64,000 bases of DNA from contig NZ_JAMOAO010000001.1 of the NCBI RefSeq assembly GCF_030555055.1, positions 744,001-808,000 of the forward strand, written 5' to 3'. The notes under the pieces are model-generated. The model searched no databases, had not been told where the DNA came from, and was given only the letters and a program-made list of their open reading frames with translations. This DNA is from Nocardiopsis sp. YSL2 (GTDB lineage Bacteria; Actinomycetota; Actinomycetes; Streptosporangiales; Streptosporangiaceae). Shown here piece after piece: positions 34,070 through 42,307 of the stretch. How positions within the stretch are numbered: the stretch's first letter is position 1; each line of letters opens with the position of its first letter. The position numbers were made by a program, and so were the translations under genes.

Positions 34070-35779
34070 ATGAGCACCGCCAAGGCCGGGCACGGCACCA
34101 CCGACGCGCGCGGCGCCCAGGGCGCCGGACCGGCCCTCGCCGGACCGCGCGAGTGGGCCGCGCTCGCCGTCCTGGTCCTTCCCGTCGTCCTGATCTCGGT
34201 CGACATGACCGTGCTCGGGTTCGCCGTCCCCGAACTGAGCGAGGAACTGCGGCCCACCTCCGGACAGCTGCTGTGGATCATCGACATCTACGGCTTCGTC
34301 CTGGCCGGACTGCTGGTCACCATGGGCTCGCTCGGTGACCGCGTCGGCCGCCGACGACTGCTCATGGCGGGCTCGGCGGCCTTCGGCGCGGCCTCCCTGC
34401 TCGCCGCCCTCGCGCCCACGCCCGAGGTGCTCATCGTCGCCCGCGCCATGCTCGGTGTGGCGGGCGCGTCACTGATGCCCTCCACCCTGTCCCTGCTGCG
34501 CAACATGTTTCTGGACGCGCGCCAGCGGCTGCTGGCCATCGCCATCTGGGCGTCCGGCTTCTCCGCCGGGGCCGCCCTCGGCCCGATCCTGGGCGGCTGG
34601 CTCCTGGAGCACTTCTTCTGGGGATCGGTCTTCCTGATCAACCTGCCGGTGATGGCGCTGATCCTGGTCCTGGTCCCGCTGCTGGTACGCGAGTCGCGCG
34701 ACCCGTCGCCGGGCCGGCTGGACGTGCCCAGCGTGGCGCTGTCGCTGGGCGCGATGCTGCCCTCCGTGTACGGCGTCAAGAAGCTGGCCACCGAGGGGCC
34801 GACCCTGGTCCCGCTCGCGGCGCTGGTGCTGGGTCTGGTGCTGGGATACGTGTTCGTGCGTCGGCAGACGACGCTGGCCGACCCGCTGATCGACGTGGAC
34901 CTGTTCCGGTCCCGCGTGTTCAGCGTGGCGGTCGCCACCAACCTGATGATCGTGTTCTCGCTGGTGTCGTCGCTGTTCTTCCTGACGCAGTACCTGCAGC
35001 TGGTCCTGGGCATGTCGCCGATGCACGCCGGGTACGTCCTGGTGCCGGGGCTGGTCCTGTCCGTGCTGACCAGTTTCGTGGCCGTGCGGGTCGCCCGCAG
35101 GCTGAGCCTGGCCGCGGTCATCGCCTCGGCGCTGGTGGTCACCGCGTCCGGCTTCGCCGTGCTGGTGCTCACCTCGGCCGACGACGCCACCACGGGTGTG
35201 GTGCTGGTGGCGCTGGGCTTCGCGCTCATCGCCGCCGGGGCCGGGTTCGCCGAGACGCTGACCAACGGCGCGATCATGAGCGCCGCCCCGCCCCGGCGCG
35301 CCGGGGCCGCCTCGGCGATCTCCGAGACCGCCTACGAACTGGGCGGGGCCCTGGGCGTCGCGGTCCTCGGCAGCGTGCTGACCGCCTACTACCGGGCGAA
35401 CCTGACCGGGGTCGAGGGCGTGCCCGCGGGTGCGACCGACACCGCTCGGGAGACCCTGGGGGGTGCGGCCGACGCCGCAGCCGGGCTGAGCGGGTCCGCC
35501 GGGGCCGAACTGATGACGGCCGCGCAGAACGCGTTCACCAGCGGCATGCACCTCACCAGCGGGATCGCCGTGGTGATCGTGCTGGCGGCCGCGGTCCAGG
35601 CGTGGCTGCTGCTGCGCGGCCACGGCAACCCGGCCGTGGCGTCCGAACCCACGGCGTCGCAGGCCGAAGGGTCCACGGCCGCGGAACCCGGGGCCGCGGT
35701 GCCGGCACCCGCGGCCGACGGCACCGGGGAACCCGCCGGGGAGGGTGCCGCGCCGACGGGCCCGACCAGGAACGGGTGA
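34070..35779 (+). CDS. MFS drug exporter, DHA2 family (14 helices)
   Basis: A 569-residue QacA/SmvA-type proton antiporter. It begins after a short tail with LAVLVLPVVLISVDMTVLGFAVPELSEEL, where the D-M-T-V-L motif of helix 1 is diagnostic of DHA2. It has motif A GSLGDRVGRRRLLM and motif C-like GAALGPILGGWLLEHFFWGSVFLINLPV. The C-terminal about 60 residues are a disordered Ala/Glu/Pro tail. Likely function: export of cationic drugs or antiseptics, induced through the divergent TetR. Two adjacent ATGs (34067, 34070) follow ACGAGG; the second has better spacing. It ends before a perfect 13-base stem terminator. Confidence 0.92.
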   Translation: MSTAKAGHGTTDARGAQGAGPALAGPREWAALAVLVLPVVLISVDMTVLGFAVPELSEELRPTSGQLLWIIDIYGFVLAGLLVTMGSLGDRVGRRRLLMAGSAAFGAASLLAALAPTPEVLIVARAMLGVAGASLMPSTLSLLRNMFLDARQRLLAIAIWASGFSAGAALGPILGGWLLEHFFWGSVFLINLPVMALILVLVPLLVRESRDPSPGRLDVPSVALSLGAMLPSVYGVKKLATEGPTLVPLAALVLGLVLGYVFVRRQTTLADPLIDVDLFRSRVFSVAVATNLMIVFSLVSSLFFLTQYLQLVLGMSPMHAGYVLVPGLVLSVLTSFVAVRVARRLSLAAVIASALVVTASGFAVLVLTSADDATTGVVLVALGFALIAAGAGFAETLTNGAIMSAAPPRRAGAASAISETAYELGGALGVAVLGSVLTAYYRANLTGVEGVPAGATDTARETLGGAADAAAGLSGSAGAELMTAAQNAFTSGMHLTSGIAVVIVLAAAVQAWLLLRGHGNPAVASEPTASQAEGSTAAEPGAAVPAPAADGTGEPAGEGAAPTGPTRNG

Positions 35780-35798
35780 GCCGTCCGACCGGCTCGAC

Positions 35799-35827
35799 GG
35801 CGGCCCCGGGGACTCCCCGGGGCCGCC
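35799..35827. terminator. Terminator hairpin between convergent MFS and moeA genes
   Basis: Thirteen-base perfect arms GGCGGCCCCGGGG/CCCCGGGGCCGCC with a 3-base loop. Confidence 0.8.
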
Positions 35828-35837
35828 GCGCGTGCGT

Positions 35838-37031
35838 TCAGGGCAGGAGCAGCAGTTCGACGGGGGCACCGTCCCACCGGGGCGGGACCACCGCGTAGGC
35901 GTCGGCCAGGGCCGCGCCCCGCAGGCTGCCGGGGCGGTCGTGGCCGACCGCCCGCGCGCGTCCCCCGGCCAGGCGTACCGGCAGCAGGCGGGTGTCGCTC
36001 GCATGCGCGGCGACGTCGCCGTCCAGCGCGACCGCGCCCGCCGACCGCGTCGGGTCCCGGCGGCCCGCGAGGGCGCTGACCAGGGGCACCAGCAGAGTCA
36101 GGATCGCGACCAGCGCGGCGCCCGGGTTCCCGGGCAGGCCCACCACTGCGGTGCCGCCCCGGCGCGCCAGGACCTGGGGGTGCCCGGGACGGCAGGCGAC
36201 TCCGTCCACCACGGTGTCCGCGCCGACCTGTTCCAGCACCGCGCGCAGATGGTCGGCGGGTCCCTTGGACGAGGAACCGCACACCACGACCACGTCCGCC
36301 CCGCCGGCGGAGACCGCCTCCGCCAGCGCCGCGCGGTCGTCGCCCAGATGGCGCTCCTCACACAGTTCGGCGCCGGCCCAGCCGAGGAACCCGGGCACCA
36401 GGGGGCCGATGGCGTCGCGCACCCGCCCCTCGCCCGGCAGGCCTGAGGTGGTCAGCTCGTCGCCGGTCACCAGGACCGACACCCGTGGCAGGAGCACGGG
36501 AAGGGTGTCGTGGCCCAGCCCGGCGGCCAGGCCGAGCACGGCGGGCGTCACCCGGGCGCCACGCGTGAGGACGGTCTCCCCGGGGCCGGTCTCCTCCCCC
36601 GCCCAGCGCACGTGCCGGCCGCGCTCGATCTCGCCCCCGACGACGCCGCCGTCCAGCGCGGCGCGCTCGTAGGGCAGGACGCTCTCCGTGCCCTTGGGTA
36701 CCCGCGCGCCGGTCGCGATCTCCACGGCCTCCCCCGGCCGCAGGGCCTCACGGGTGCTCGGCGCTCCGGCGAGCTGCCTGCCGACCAGCCGCCAGGGCCC
36801 GGGCCCGGCCACCGCGTAGCCGTCCATGGCGGAGGCGTCGAAGGCGGGCAGGCCGACCAGTGCGGTGACGTCGGCCCCGAGGACACCGCCCAGGGCCCGG
36901 CCCAGCGGCAGGTCACGGGGGGCCGGTGCGAGCTCCGCGCCGAGCCGCCCGGCGGCCTCGCGGGCCCGCGGCCACTCCCTGTGCGCGCCGGGCGGATCCC
37001 CGGCCCGGGAGGCGTGGTCGCTACAGCTCAT
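35838..37031 (-). CDS. moeA: Molybdopterin molybdotransferase (MoeA family)
   Basis: A 397-residue MoeA-like protein that inserts molybdate into adenylated molybdopterin. Landmarks are LPAFDASAMDGYAVAG (substrate loop), EAVEIATGARVPKGTESVLPYE, SVLVTGDEL, VVVCGSSSKGPADHLRAVLEQVGADTVVDGVACRPGHPQVLAR and the GLPGNPGAALVAILTLLVP loop of the MoCF domain. The usual TGG-x-S is replaced by CGSSS, which occurs in divergent MoeA paralogues, so this may be a secondary copy. The ATG at 37031 follows GGGGAGA. No other molybdenum cofactor genes are adjacent. Confidence 0.88.
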   Translation of the reverse strand: MSCSDHASRAGDPPGAHREWPRAREAAGRLGAELAPAPRDLPLGRALGGVLGADVTALVGLPAFDASAMDGYAVAGPGPWRLVGRQLAGAPSTREALRPGEAVEIATGARVPKGTESVLPYERAALDGGVVGGEIERGRHVRWAGEETGPGETVLTRGARVTPAVLGLAAGLGHDTLPVLLPRVSVLVTGDELTTSGLPGEGRVRDAIGPLVPGFLGWAGAELCEERHLGDDRAALAEAVSAGGADVVVVCGSSSKGPADHLRAVLEQVGADTVVDGVACRPGHPQVLARRGGTAVVGLPGNPGAALVAILTLLVPLVSALAGRRDPTRSAGAVALDGDVAAHASDTRLLPVRLAGGRARAVGHDRPGSLRGAALADAYAVVPPRWDGAPVELLLLP

Positions 37032-37146
37032 GCGGTCTCCCCGTCGTGCGCGTGCTCCCATTGTCCACCAGGGCGCCCGTCCGCGGAGGAGGCGGGCGCC
37101 CGGAATGCTCCGCGGCACCCGCGCACCGGTCGCTTCCAGCGCCGAT

Positions 37147-37174
37147 TTGCCGTCTGCGGACTTTCCGCTAGAGT
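37147..37174 (+). promoter_or_regulatory. Promoter of the tRNA cluster
   Basis: TTGCCG, a 16-base spacer and TAGAGT, ending 53 bases upstream of the first tRNA. Confidence 0.55.
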
Positions 37175-37227
37175 TCTTATCAGCAGCACGGCGGGGGCAA
37201 CGGAAACGGGGCCCGGCCAGGCAGCAA

Positions 37228-37300
37228 GCGGACGTGGCTCAGCTGGTAGAGCATCACCTTGCCAAGGTGAGGGTCGCGGGTTCGAATCCCGTCGTCCGCT
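37228..37300 (+). tRNA. tRNA-Gly (GCC)
   Basis: 73 bases with complete cloverleaf: acceptor GCGGACG/CGTCCGC, D-loop CTCAGCTGGTAGAG, anticodon loop TTGCCAA with GCC, T-loop GGGTTCGAATCCC. CCA is not encoded. First of three tandem tRNA genes. Confidence 0.97.
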
Positions 37301-37339
37301 CGGAGAAGGCGGGAGTGAGCAGTCACTCCACGTGCACTC

Positions 37340-37410
37340 GGTGGAGTGGCCGAGAGGCGAGGCAGCGGCCTGCAAAGCCGTCTACACGGGTTCAAATCCC
37401 GTCTCCACCT
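37340..37410 (+). tRNA. tRNA-Cys (GCA)
   Basis: 71 bases: acceptor GGTGGAG/CTCCACC, anticodon loop CTGCAAA with GCA, T-loop GGGTTCAAATCCC. CCA is not encoded. Confidence 0.96.
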
Positions 37411-37424
37411 CCAACGCTTCACGC

Positions 37425-37501
<77 letters not shown>

Positions 37502-37516
37502 CGTTTGGCCAGTTCA

Positions 37517-37548
37517 GGGCATGGACCGGAGAGATCCGGGACATGCCC
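37517..37548 (+). terminator. Terminator hairpin after the tRNA cluster
   Basis: GGGCATG/CATGCCC arms with an inner CCGGA/TCCGG stem and a GAGA loop, 16 bases past the tRNA-Val 3' end. Confidence 0.6.
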
Positions 37549-37749
37549 TTCGCTGTGTCCGGCCACCGGTCGACCGCGGCGGGCGCCGCACGGTGAGCGG
37601 CCGGACCGCGGCGGCCGAACGGCCTTTGTGGCCCGGCTGCCCTCAGGAGGACGCGGCGACGGCCGGTGACGCGGAGTCGGATGGGTTCGGTCGGTCCGTC
37701 GCGCCCGGAGTGCGCACACGGGCCGGCCACCACCGGGCGCGGGCCGGCC

Positions 37750-38403
37750 TCAGCGGGCCGTGGCGTTCAGGTAGCGCAGGACCGCGGCCACCCGCCGGTC
37801 CGACCGGTCGTCCGGGGCCAGGCCGAGCTTGCCGAAGATGCTGCGGATGTGCTTGTGCACCGCGCCGTCCGTGACGGTCATCCGCTCGGCGATCGCCCCG
37901 TTGCCGAGCCCTTCGGCCATGAGGGCGAGGACGTCGCGCTCGCGGCGGCTGAGCCGGGACAGCGCGTCGTCGGTGCGCTTGTGGGCGAACAGCTGGGCGA
38001 CCACCTCCGAGTCGATGGCGGTCTGTCCGTCCGCGACCCGGCGCAGGGTGTCGACGAACCGCTCGACCCGGCCCACCCGCTCCTTGAGCAGGTAGCCGAT
38101 CCCCGACGTCCCGGTCTCCATGAGCTCGGTGGCGAACGACTGCTCGACGTAGGCGGACAGGACCAGGACCGGCAGCCCCTCACGGATCTCCCTGGCGCGC
38201 ACCGCCGCCCGGATGCCCTCGTCGGTGTGGGTGGGGGGCATCCGCACGTCGATGATGGCGAGGTCGGGCTCCTGGTCGGCCACGGCCCGGAGCAGGGCGT
38301 CGGCCTCCCCGACGGCCGCGGCGATCTCGAAGCCCTCGTCCCGGAGCAGAGCGGCCATCCCCTCGCGGAGCAGGGCGTCGTCCTCGGCGATCACGATGCG
38401 CAC
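37750..38403 (-). CDS. NarL/FixJ-family response regulator
   Basis: A 217-residue DNA-binding response regulator. The receiver domain (1-125) has VRIVIAEDDALLREGM, the phospho-acceptor Asp in DLAIIDVRMPPTHTDEG and the GIGYLLKERV lysine. A LuxR-type HTH (about 150-205) has LSRRERDVLALMAEGLGNGAIAERMTVTDGAVHKHIRSIFGKLGL. The GTG start at 38403 overlaps the 3' end of the kinase gene by 13 bases, so they are co-translated. The target genes are unknown. Confidence 0.93.
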   Translation of the reverse strand: MRIVIAEDDALLREGMAALLRDEGFEIAAAVGEADALLRAVADQEPDLAIIDVRMPPTHTDEGIRAAVRAREIREGLPVLVLSAYVEQSFATELMETGTSGIGYLLKERVGRVERFVDTLRRVADGQTAIDSEVVAQLFAHKRTDDALSRLSRRERDVLALMAEGLGNGAIAERMTVTDGAVHKHIRSIFGKLGLAPDDRSDRRVAAVLRYLNATAR

Positions 38404-39665
38404 GGCAGCTCCACCCGGATCCGTGTCGGCCCGCCCACCGGACTGTCCACAGCGAAGGTGCCGTCGTGCGCCTCGACCCGGCGCCGGATGCCCGACATTC
38501 CGGTCCCCCCGCTCTCGGTGGCACCGCCTCCGCCGTCGTCGTGGATGTGGACGTACAAGGTGTCCCCTTCTCTGTCGATCCGGATGCCGGCGCGCCCGGC
38601 CCCGCTGTGCCGGGTGATGTTGGTCACCGCCTCGGCCACGGCGAAGTAGGCCGTCGCCTCGATGGACGAGGCGACGGAGCCGAGGTCTCCGGCCTCGACC
38701 GTGCAGGGGACCGAGCAGCCCGCGGCGAGCGCGCTGAGCGCCCCCTCCAGGTCGTGGGTCTCCAGCACCGGGGGGAGGATGCCGCGTACGAGCCCGCGCA
38801 GTTCGGCCAGCGCGTCCTCCGCCGCGGTCTGCGCGCGCTCCAGGGCCGAGTCGGCCCGGGCCGGGTCCGTCTGCAGCATCCGGCGCGCGGATCCGAGCTG
38901 GATGATGACCGAGACCAGGCGGCTCTGCGCACCGTCGTGCAGCGAGCGTTCGATCCTGCGCAGTTCGGAGGTGTGCGACCGCAGGGCGGCGGCCCTCGTG
39001 ACCGTGAGTTCGGCGATCCGCTCGTTGAGGACGATCCGGGAGTGCGGCCCCAGCAGGCGGCGGCCCGGCCACGACTGGAGCCAGGCCAGACCCGGCTCGA
39101 ACCCGAACATGATCGCCCCCCAGGCGACCCCCATCAGACCCACGGCCAGGGCCGTGTACCAGTCGTGGACCGGGACGCCGATCGAGGCCCCGGCCGTGTC
39201 CGGCGGCAGCAGCCACCACCACAGGGGAAAGGTGCTGTCCCTGACCGCGATCACCGGGAGCAGGACTCCCAGGAGCCCCGTGACGAGTCCCAGCGTGGAG
39301 TGGCAGGCCAGCCATGCGAGGTCGCGTCTGACCCGCACGTCCCTGACGAGTGAGACGAGTGCCGCCACGGCGGTGCGCGGTCCGTCGTCCCCGCCCGGGG
39401 ACGGCACCGGCGGCCCCCACCGCGTGAGGCGGTGGCGTTCGCGGTCGGCGACCGCCCGGACCACCCGCAGGGCGGCGGGGAGGAAGAGCAGGCCGATGCC
39501 GAGGAGACAGGTGAGGAGGACGACGGTGAGGGCGGTGAGGGCGAACAGCGCCATCAGGGCGGTGACCAGTCCGCCGGCGAGGCGCTCCAGGCTCAGGAAC
39601 ACGGCGTTGACCCCGGTCACCACGAGTTCCCGCAGTGGCTTGGCGTCGTTGTCCTTGGGGGGCAT
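38391..39665 (-). CDS. NarL-type sensor histidine kinase with N-terminal membrane sensor domain
   Basis: A 424-residue kinase. About residues 1-215 contain four hydrophobic segments (ALMALFALTALTVVLLTCLLGIGLLFLPAAL; LGLVTGLLGVLLPVIAV; YTALAVGLMGVAWGAIMF) resembling the 'Putative sensor' membrane domain of actinobacterial kinases. The HisKA_3 dimerisation helix follows with the phospho-acceptor His in RIERSLHDGAQSRLVSVI. The HATPase domain has EAVTNITRHSGAG, HIHDDGGGG and GTGMSGIRRRVEAHDG. The signal is unknown. The ATG at 39665 follows CAGGAAG. It is cotranscribed with the response regulator. Confidence 0.93.
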   Translation of the reverse strand: MPPKDNDAKPLRELVVTGVNAVFLSLERLAGGLVTALMALFALTALTVVLLTCLLGIGLLFLPAALRVVRAVADRERHRLTRWGPPVPSPGGDDGPRTAVAALVSLVRDVRVRRDLAWLACHSTLGLVTGLLGVLLPVIAVRDSTFPLWWWLLPPDTAGASIGVPVHDWYTALAVGLMGVAWGAIMFGFEPGLAWLQSWPGRRLLGPHSRIVLNERIAELTVTRAAALRSHTSELRRIERSLHDGAQSRLVSVIIQLGSARRMLQTDPARADSALERAQTAAEDALAELRGLVRGILPPVLETHDLEGALSALAAGCSVPCTVEAGDLGSVASSIEATAYFAVAEAVTNITRHSGAGRAGIRIDREGDTLYVHIHDDGGGGATESGGTGMSGIRRRVEAHDGTFAVDSPVGGPTRIRVELPCAS

Positions 39666-39882
39666 GTCCACTTCCTGGCCGGCTCCGACTCGGCGAAACC
39701 CTACCGGCACGGGGGCTCGGCGGAGCGGGCGGCCCGAAAGAGTACAGCCTGCTGTACCAGTGCTGTTCAGCGTGCGGGATGGCTCCCCGAGGCCGGCGCT
39801 CCTAGGGTCGTGAGTGTCCCGACGAGGACGTCCCGACCGTACCCCCACCGGACCGCAGGCTCCGATTCCCAGGAGATGGCAG

Positions 39883-40125
39883 ATGAGCGACCCCTACCGC
39901 TTCGCGCAGAGCCCAGGCGACGCCGGAGGGCGTCGCGACGACGCTCCGGCAGGGGGCCGGTTCGCGGTGAGGGCCGTACTGTGGCTGCTGATCCTCCTCG
40001 GCGCCACGGCCAACGCGGTCACGTCCTTCGGCGGCTTCCATCCGCTGATCAGTGTGGGTTTCGGACTGTTGACGGTCCTGTGCATCGTCCTTCTCGTCGT
40101 GCACCACGTGCGCCACCGCAAGTAG
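39883..40125 (+). CDS. Small two-helix membrane protein
   Basis: An 80-residue protein with a polar N-terminus (MSDPYRFAQSPGDAGG), two hydrophobic helices (AVLWLLILLGATANAVTSF and LISVGFGLLTVLCIVLLVVHHV) and a short basic tail. The ATG at 39883 has CAGGAGATGGC upstream. It is divergent from the two-component system and could be its target or accessory. No family was recognised. Confidence 0.75.
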   Translation: MSDPYRFAQSPGDAGGRRDDAPAGGRFAVRAVLWLLILLGATANAVTSFGGFHPLISVGFGLLTVLCIVLLVVHHVRHRK

Positions 40126-40174
40126 GACGGCGAGGCGCGTACCGTATTAAGTACATCCTTTTATCTTCACTACT

Positions 40175-40201
40175 CCGCCCGTATATCGGGCGGATTTTTT
40201 T
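40175..40201 (+). terminator. Intrinsic terminator with T-tract
   Basis: CCGCCCG/CGGGCGG stem, 5-base loop and seven consecutive Ts, a classical rho-independent terminator and unusual for this GC-rich window. Confidence 0.9.
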
Positions 40202-40849
40202 GTGTCTTCACCAACGGTTGGCCAATACAGGCCACATCCTGCGGTAAACCCTCACCCTACTCTCATGAAACCTTTCACAGAGTAACGAACCCGGGGCGAC
40301 ACAAGGACAGGGCGCCGATCTCCGCAACGCCCTGACCCTCCATTATGGCACTCTCGGACAGTATCCGGAGCACGGAATACCACGCGACCATGGATGCGCT
40401 CCCAAACCTGGATCCGAAACGAGCCCCCGAACCGGAGACCGAGCGGCATCGACCTGTGGCCGCACCGGCAGAGCCCCCCGGCCATCCACACGTCATCGCA
40501 GGCCAGGACGCTGCCTGGATTCACATGCGCAACGTGAGTCACACAGGCATCCCTTTATCAACCATTTCTCCAGCGCCACGTTAAGCACGACTTCGACTTT
40601 TGCGCGTGAGGTCGAGCACGCCGAGCTTCGGCGCTCGGAGACACACATCGAAGCGCGACGAGCGCCATCACACCGGCATTATCCGAATTTGATTCGGAGC
40701 TCGCGAACTGTGCAGTGAGGCGCCAACCGCATCCCTTGACGCGTGCCCGGGGTATGGGGAAGTATCTGTCCGCCGGTATCGCTGACTACACCCCCTGCGA
40801 CAAACATCCCGAGGTAAACACTCATTCGTAAAACACGACGGGAGATGAC
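40202..40849. other. Low-GC leader region of the NRPS cluster
   Basis: About 650 bases, clearly poorer in G+C than the flanks, with no supported gene. A 79-codon frame at 40345-40584 lacks a ribosome site and codon bias. The region holds a 17-base palindrome at 40682-40698, and a weak TTGACG (40736-40741), 18-base spacer, AAGTAT promoter candidate. Confidence 0.5.
40682..40698. promoter_or_regulatory. Palindrome upstream of the NRPS cluster
   Basis: TCCGAAT-TTG-ATTCGGA, a perfect 7-base inverted repeat with a 3-base centre. It lies 152 bases upstream of the thioesterase start and just before the candidate -35, so it may be a pathway-regulator operator. Confidence 0.5.
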
Positions 40850-42208
40850 GTGATCGAAAACGTTTCGCGACTGTTCGAGGACCTGGCCCGAGATTGCCTG
40901 TCCCCCGGGGCCCAGCTGTCCATCTACAAGGACGGTGAGCTGCACGAGTTCACCACGGGAGTCGAGCGGGCCGGCACCGAGCGCCCCGTCACCCCCCGTT
41001 CGCGCTTCGCCTACGGATCGGTCTCCAAGATCTTCACCGCCGCCCTGGTCATGCAGCTGGCCGAGGACGAGGAGATCGACCTCGACACTCCCGTGAGCGA
41101 GTACCTCCCCGCCCGCCGGCCCGCCGCGGGGCGCCCGGCCGGTGCGGTGACCGCGCGCCAGCTCCTCAGCCACACCGCAGGCCTGGTCTCCGACCACGAC
41201 GAGGGCCCGCTCCGCTCCGCGTCCCTGCACCGCCAGGCCGCCTCCCTGCTCGAACAAGGCCCGGTCGGCACCCCCGGCACCGCCTTCTCCTACTCCAACA
41301 GCGCCTACTCCCTGGCCGCCTACCTGGTCGAGGCCGTCACCGGACAGGACTGGTGGGAGACGCTGGAATCGCATCTGGTCCTGCCCTCCGGACTGGATCT
41401 GGCCTTCGTGCACGACGCGCGCGACCCCGACGCCGTCCCGGCGACCGTCAGCGGACACACCGTCGACCTCCCCTCTCGGACGGTCACGCCGGTGGACTTC
41501 TACGTCGAGCCCGCGCTGGCCCCGGCGGGCGGCCTGGCCGGAAGCGCCACCGACCTGGTCAACTTCGGCCGCGCCTTCATGACCTCAGACGACGCGGCGC
41601 TGGACATCGACATCGCCGACCCGCGGACGCTGCACGAGATGGGGCGTTCCGTCCCCGCCGCCGACCCGTTCGGGCTGGCCGACGGCTGGGGCGCGGGCTG
41701 GGCCCTGCACCTGGCCGGCGACCGGCTCTGGTACGGCCACGACGGCACGCTCGACGGCGGTACCTGCAACGTCCGGGTGGACCCCGACGGACGCACGGCC
41801 CTGGCCCTGACCACCAACGGCACGTCCGGCCTGCGCTTCTGGGAGGAGCTGGTCACCGGTCTGCGCGAGCTGGGCCTGGACGTGGGCCACTACCGGCAGC
41901 CGACGCCCCGTAACCGATCGGCGGCCCCCGCTGAGGCGATCACCGGCCGCTACGTCAACGGCGACCTGGCGGTGGACGTCACCCGGCTCGGCTCCGACGA
42001 GTTCTGGTTCAGCCTGCCCAACGGCTTCTCCGGACCGATGACGACCACCTCCGACCTGCACTTCTCCGTTTCCATGGACGATGCCGGCGGCATGTCGTTC
42101 AGCGGCCGGTTCCTGCGCGACCCGCATGAGCCCGACTCGATCGCGTCGATGCAGTACAACGGCCGGGCCCTGCGCCGGACCCCGCTGCCGGTCCGTTCCC
42201 GCGCCTGA
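40850..42208 (+). CDS. Stand-alone penicillin-binding-protein-type thioesterase (SurE-like trans-acting peptide cyclase)
   Basis: A 452-residue cytoplasmic serine hydrolase of the beta-lactamase/PBP fold with no signal peptide. The catalytic SxxK is S57-V-S-K60 (AYGSVSKIFTAAL), the YxN motif is Y148-S-N150 (FSYSNSAYS), and H297-D-G replaces KTG (WYGHDGTLDGG). Residues about 365-452 form a lipocalin-like C-terminal domain (ITGRYVNGDLAVDVTRLG...GMSFSGRFL). Size, missing leader and motif spacing agree with PBP-type thioesterases such as SurE, which release and head-to-tail cyclise peptides from NRPSs lacking their own TE domain. It lies 99 bases upstream of an NRPS gene, and neither visible synthetase shows a TE. 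The GTG at 40850 follows GGGAGATGAC. A periplasmic DD-peptidase is unlikely without a leader. Confidence 0.82.
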   Translation: MIENVSRLFEDLARDCLSPGAQLSIYKDGELHEFTTGVERAGTERPVTPRSRFAYGSVSKIFTAALVMQLAEDEEIDLDTPVSEYLPARRPAAGRPAGAVTARQLLSHTAGLVSDHDEGPLRSASLHRQAASLLEQGPVGTPGTAFSYSNSAYSLAAYLVEAVTGQDWWETLESHLVLPSGLDLAFVHDARDPDAVPATVSGHTVDLPSRTVTPVDFYVEPALAPAGGLAGSATDLVNFGRAFMTSDDAALDIDIADPRTLHEMGRSVPAADPFGLADGWGAGWALHLAGDRLWYGHDGTLDGGTCNVRVDPDGRTALALTTNGTSGLRFWEELVTGLRELGLDVGHYRQPTPRNRSAAPAEAITGRYVNGDLAVDVTRLGSDEFWFSLPNGFSGPMTTTSDLHFSVSMDDAGGMSFSGRFLRDPHEPDSIASMQYNGRALRRTPLPVRSRA

Positions 42209-42307
42209 CGCCGCGCCCTGGCGCCGCTTCCGGCCACCGAGGTCCCCCTCGCCCCGCGGCCCCTGTCACCGGCCGGCCTCCTCCCTCCAGAACCCCAGGA
42301 GTAGATC

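Noticed and set aside
40345-40584. 79-codon frame considered as a RiPP precursor or small gene
   Set aside because: No ribosome site, weak codon bias, and no modifying enzymes of RiPP type nearby.
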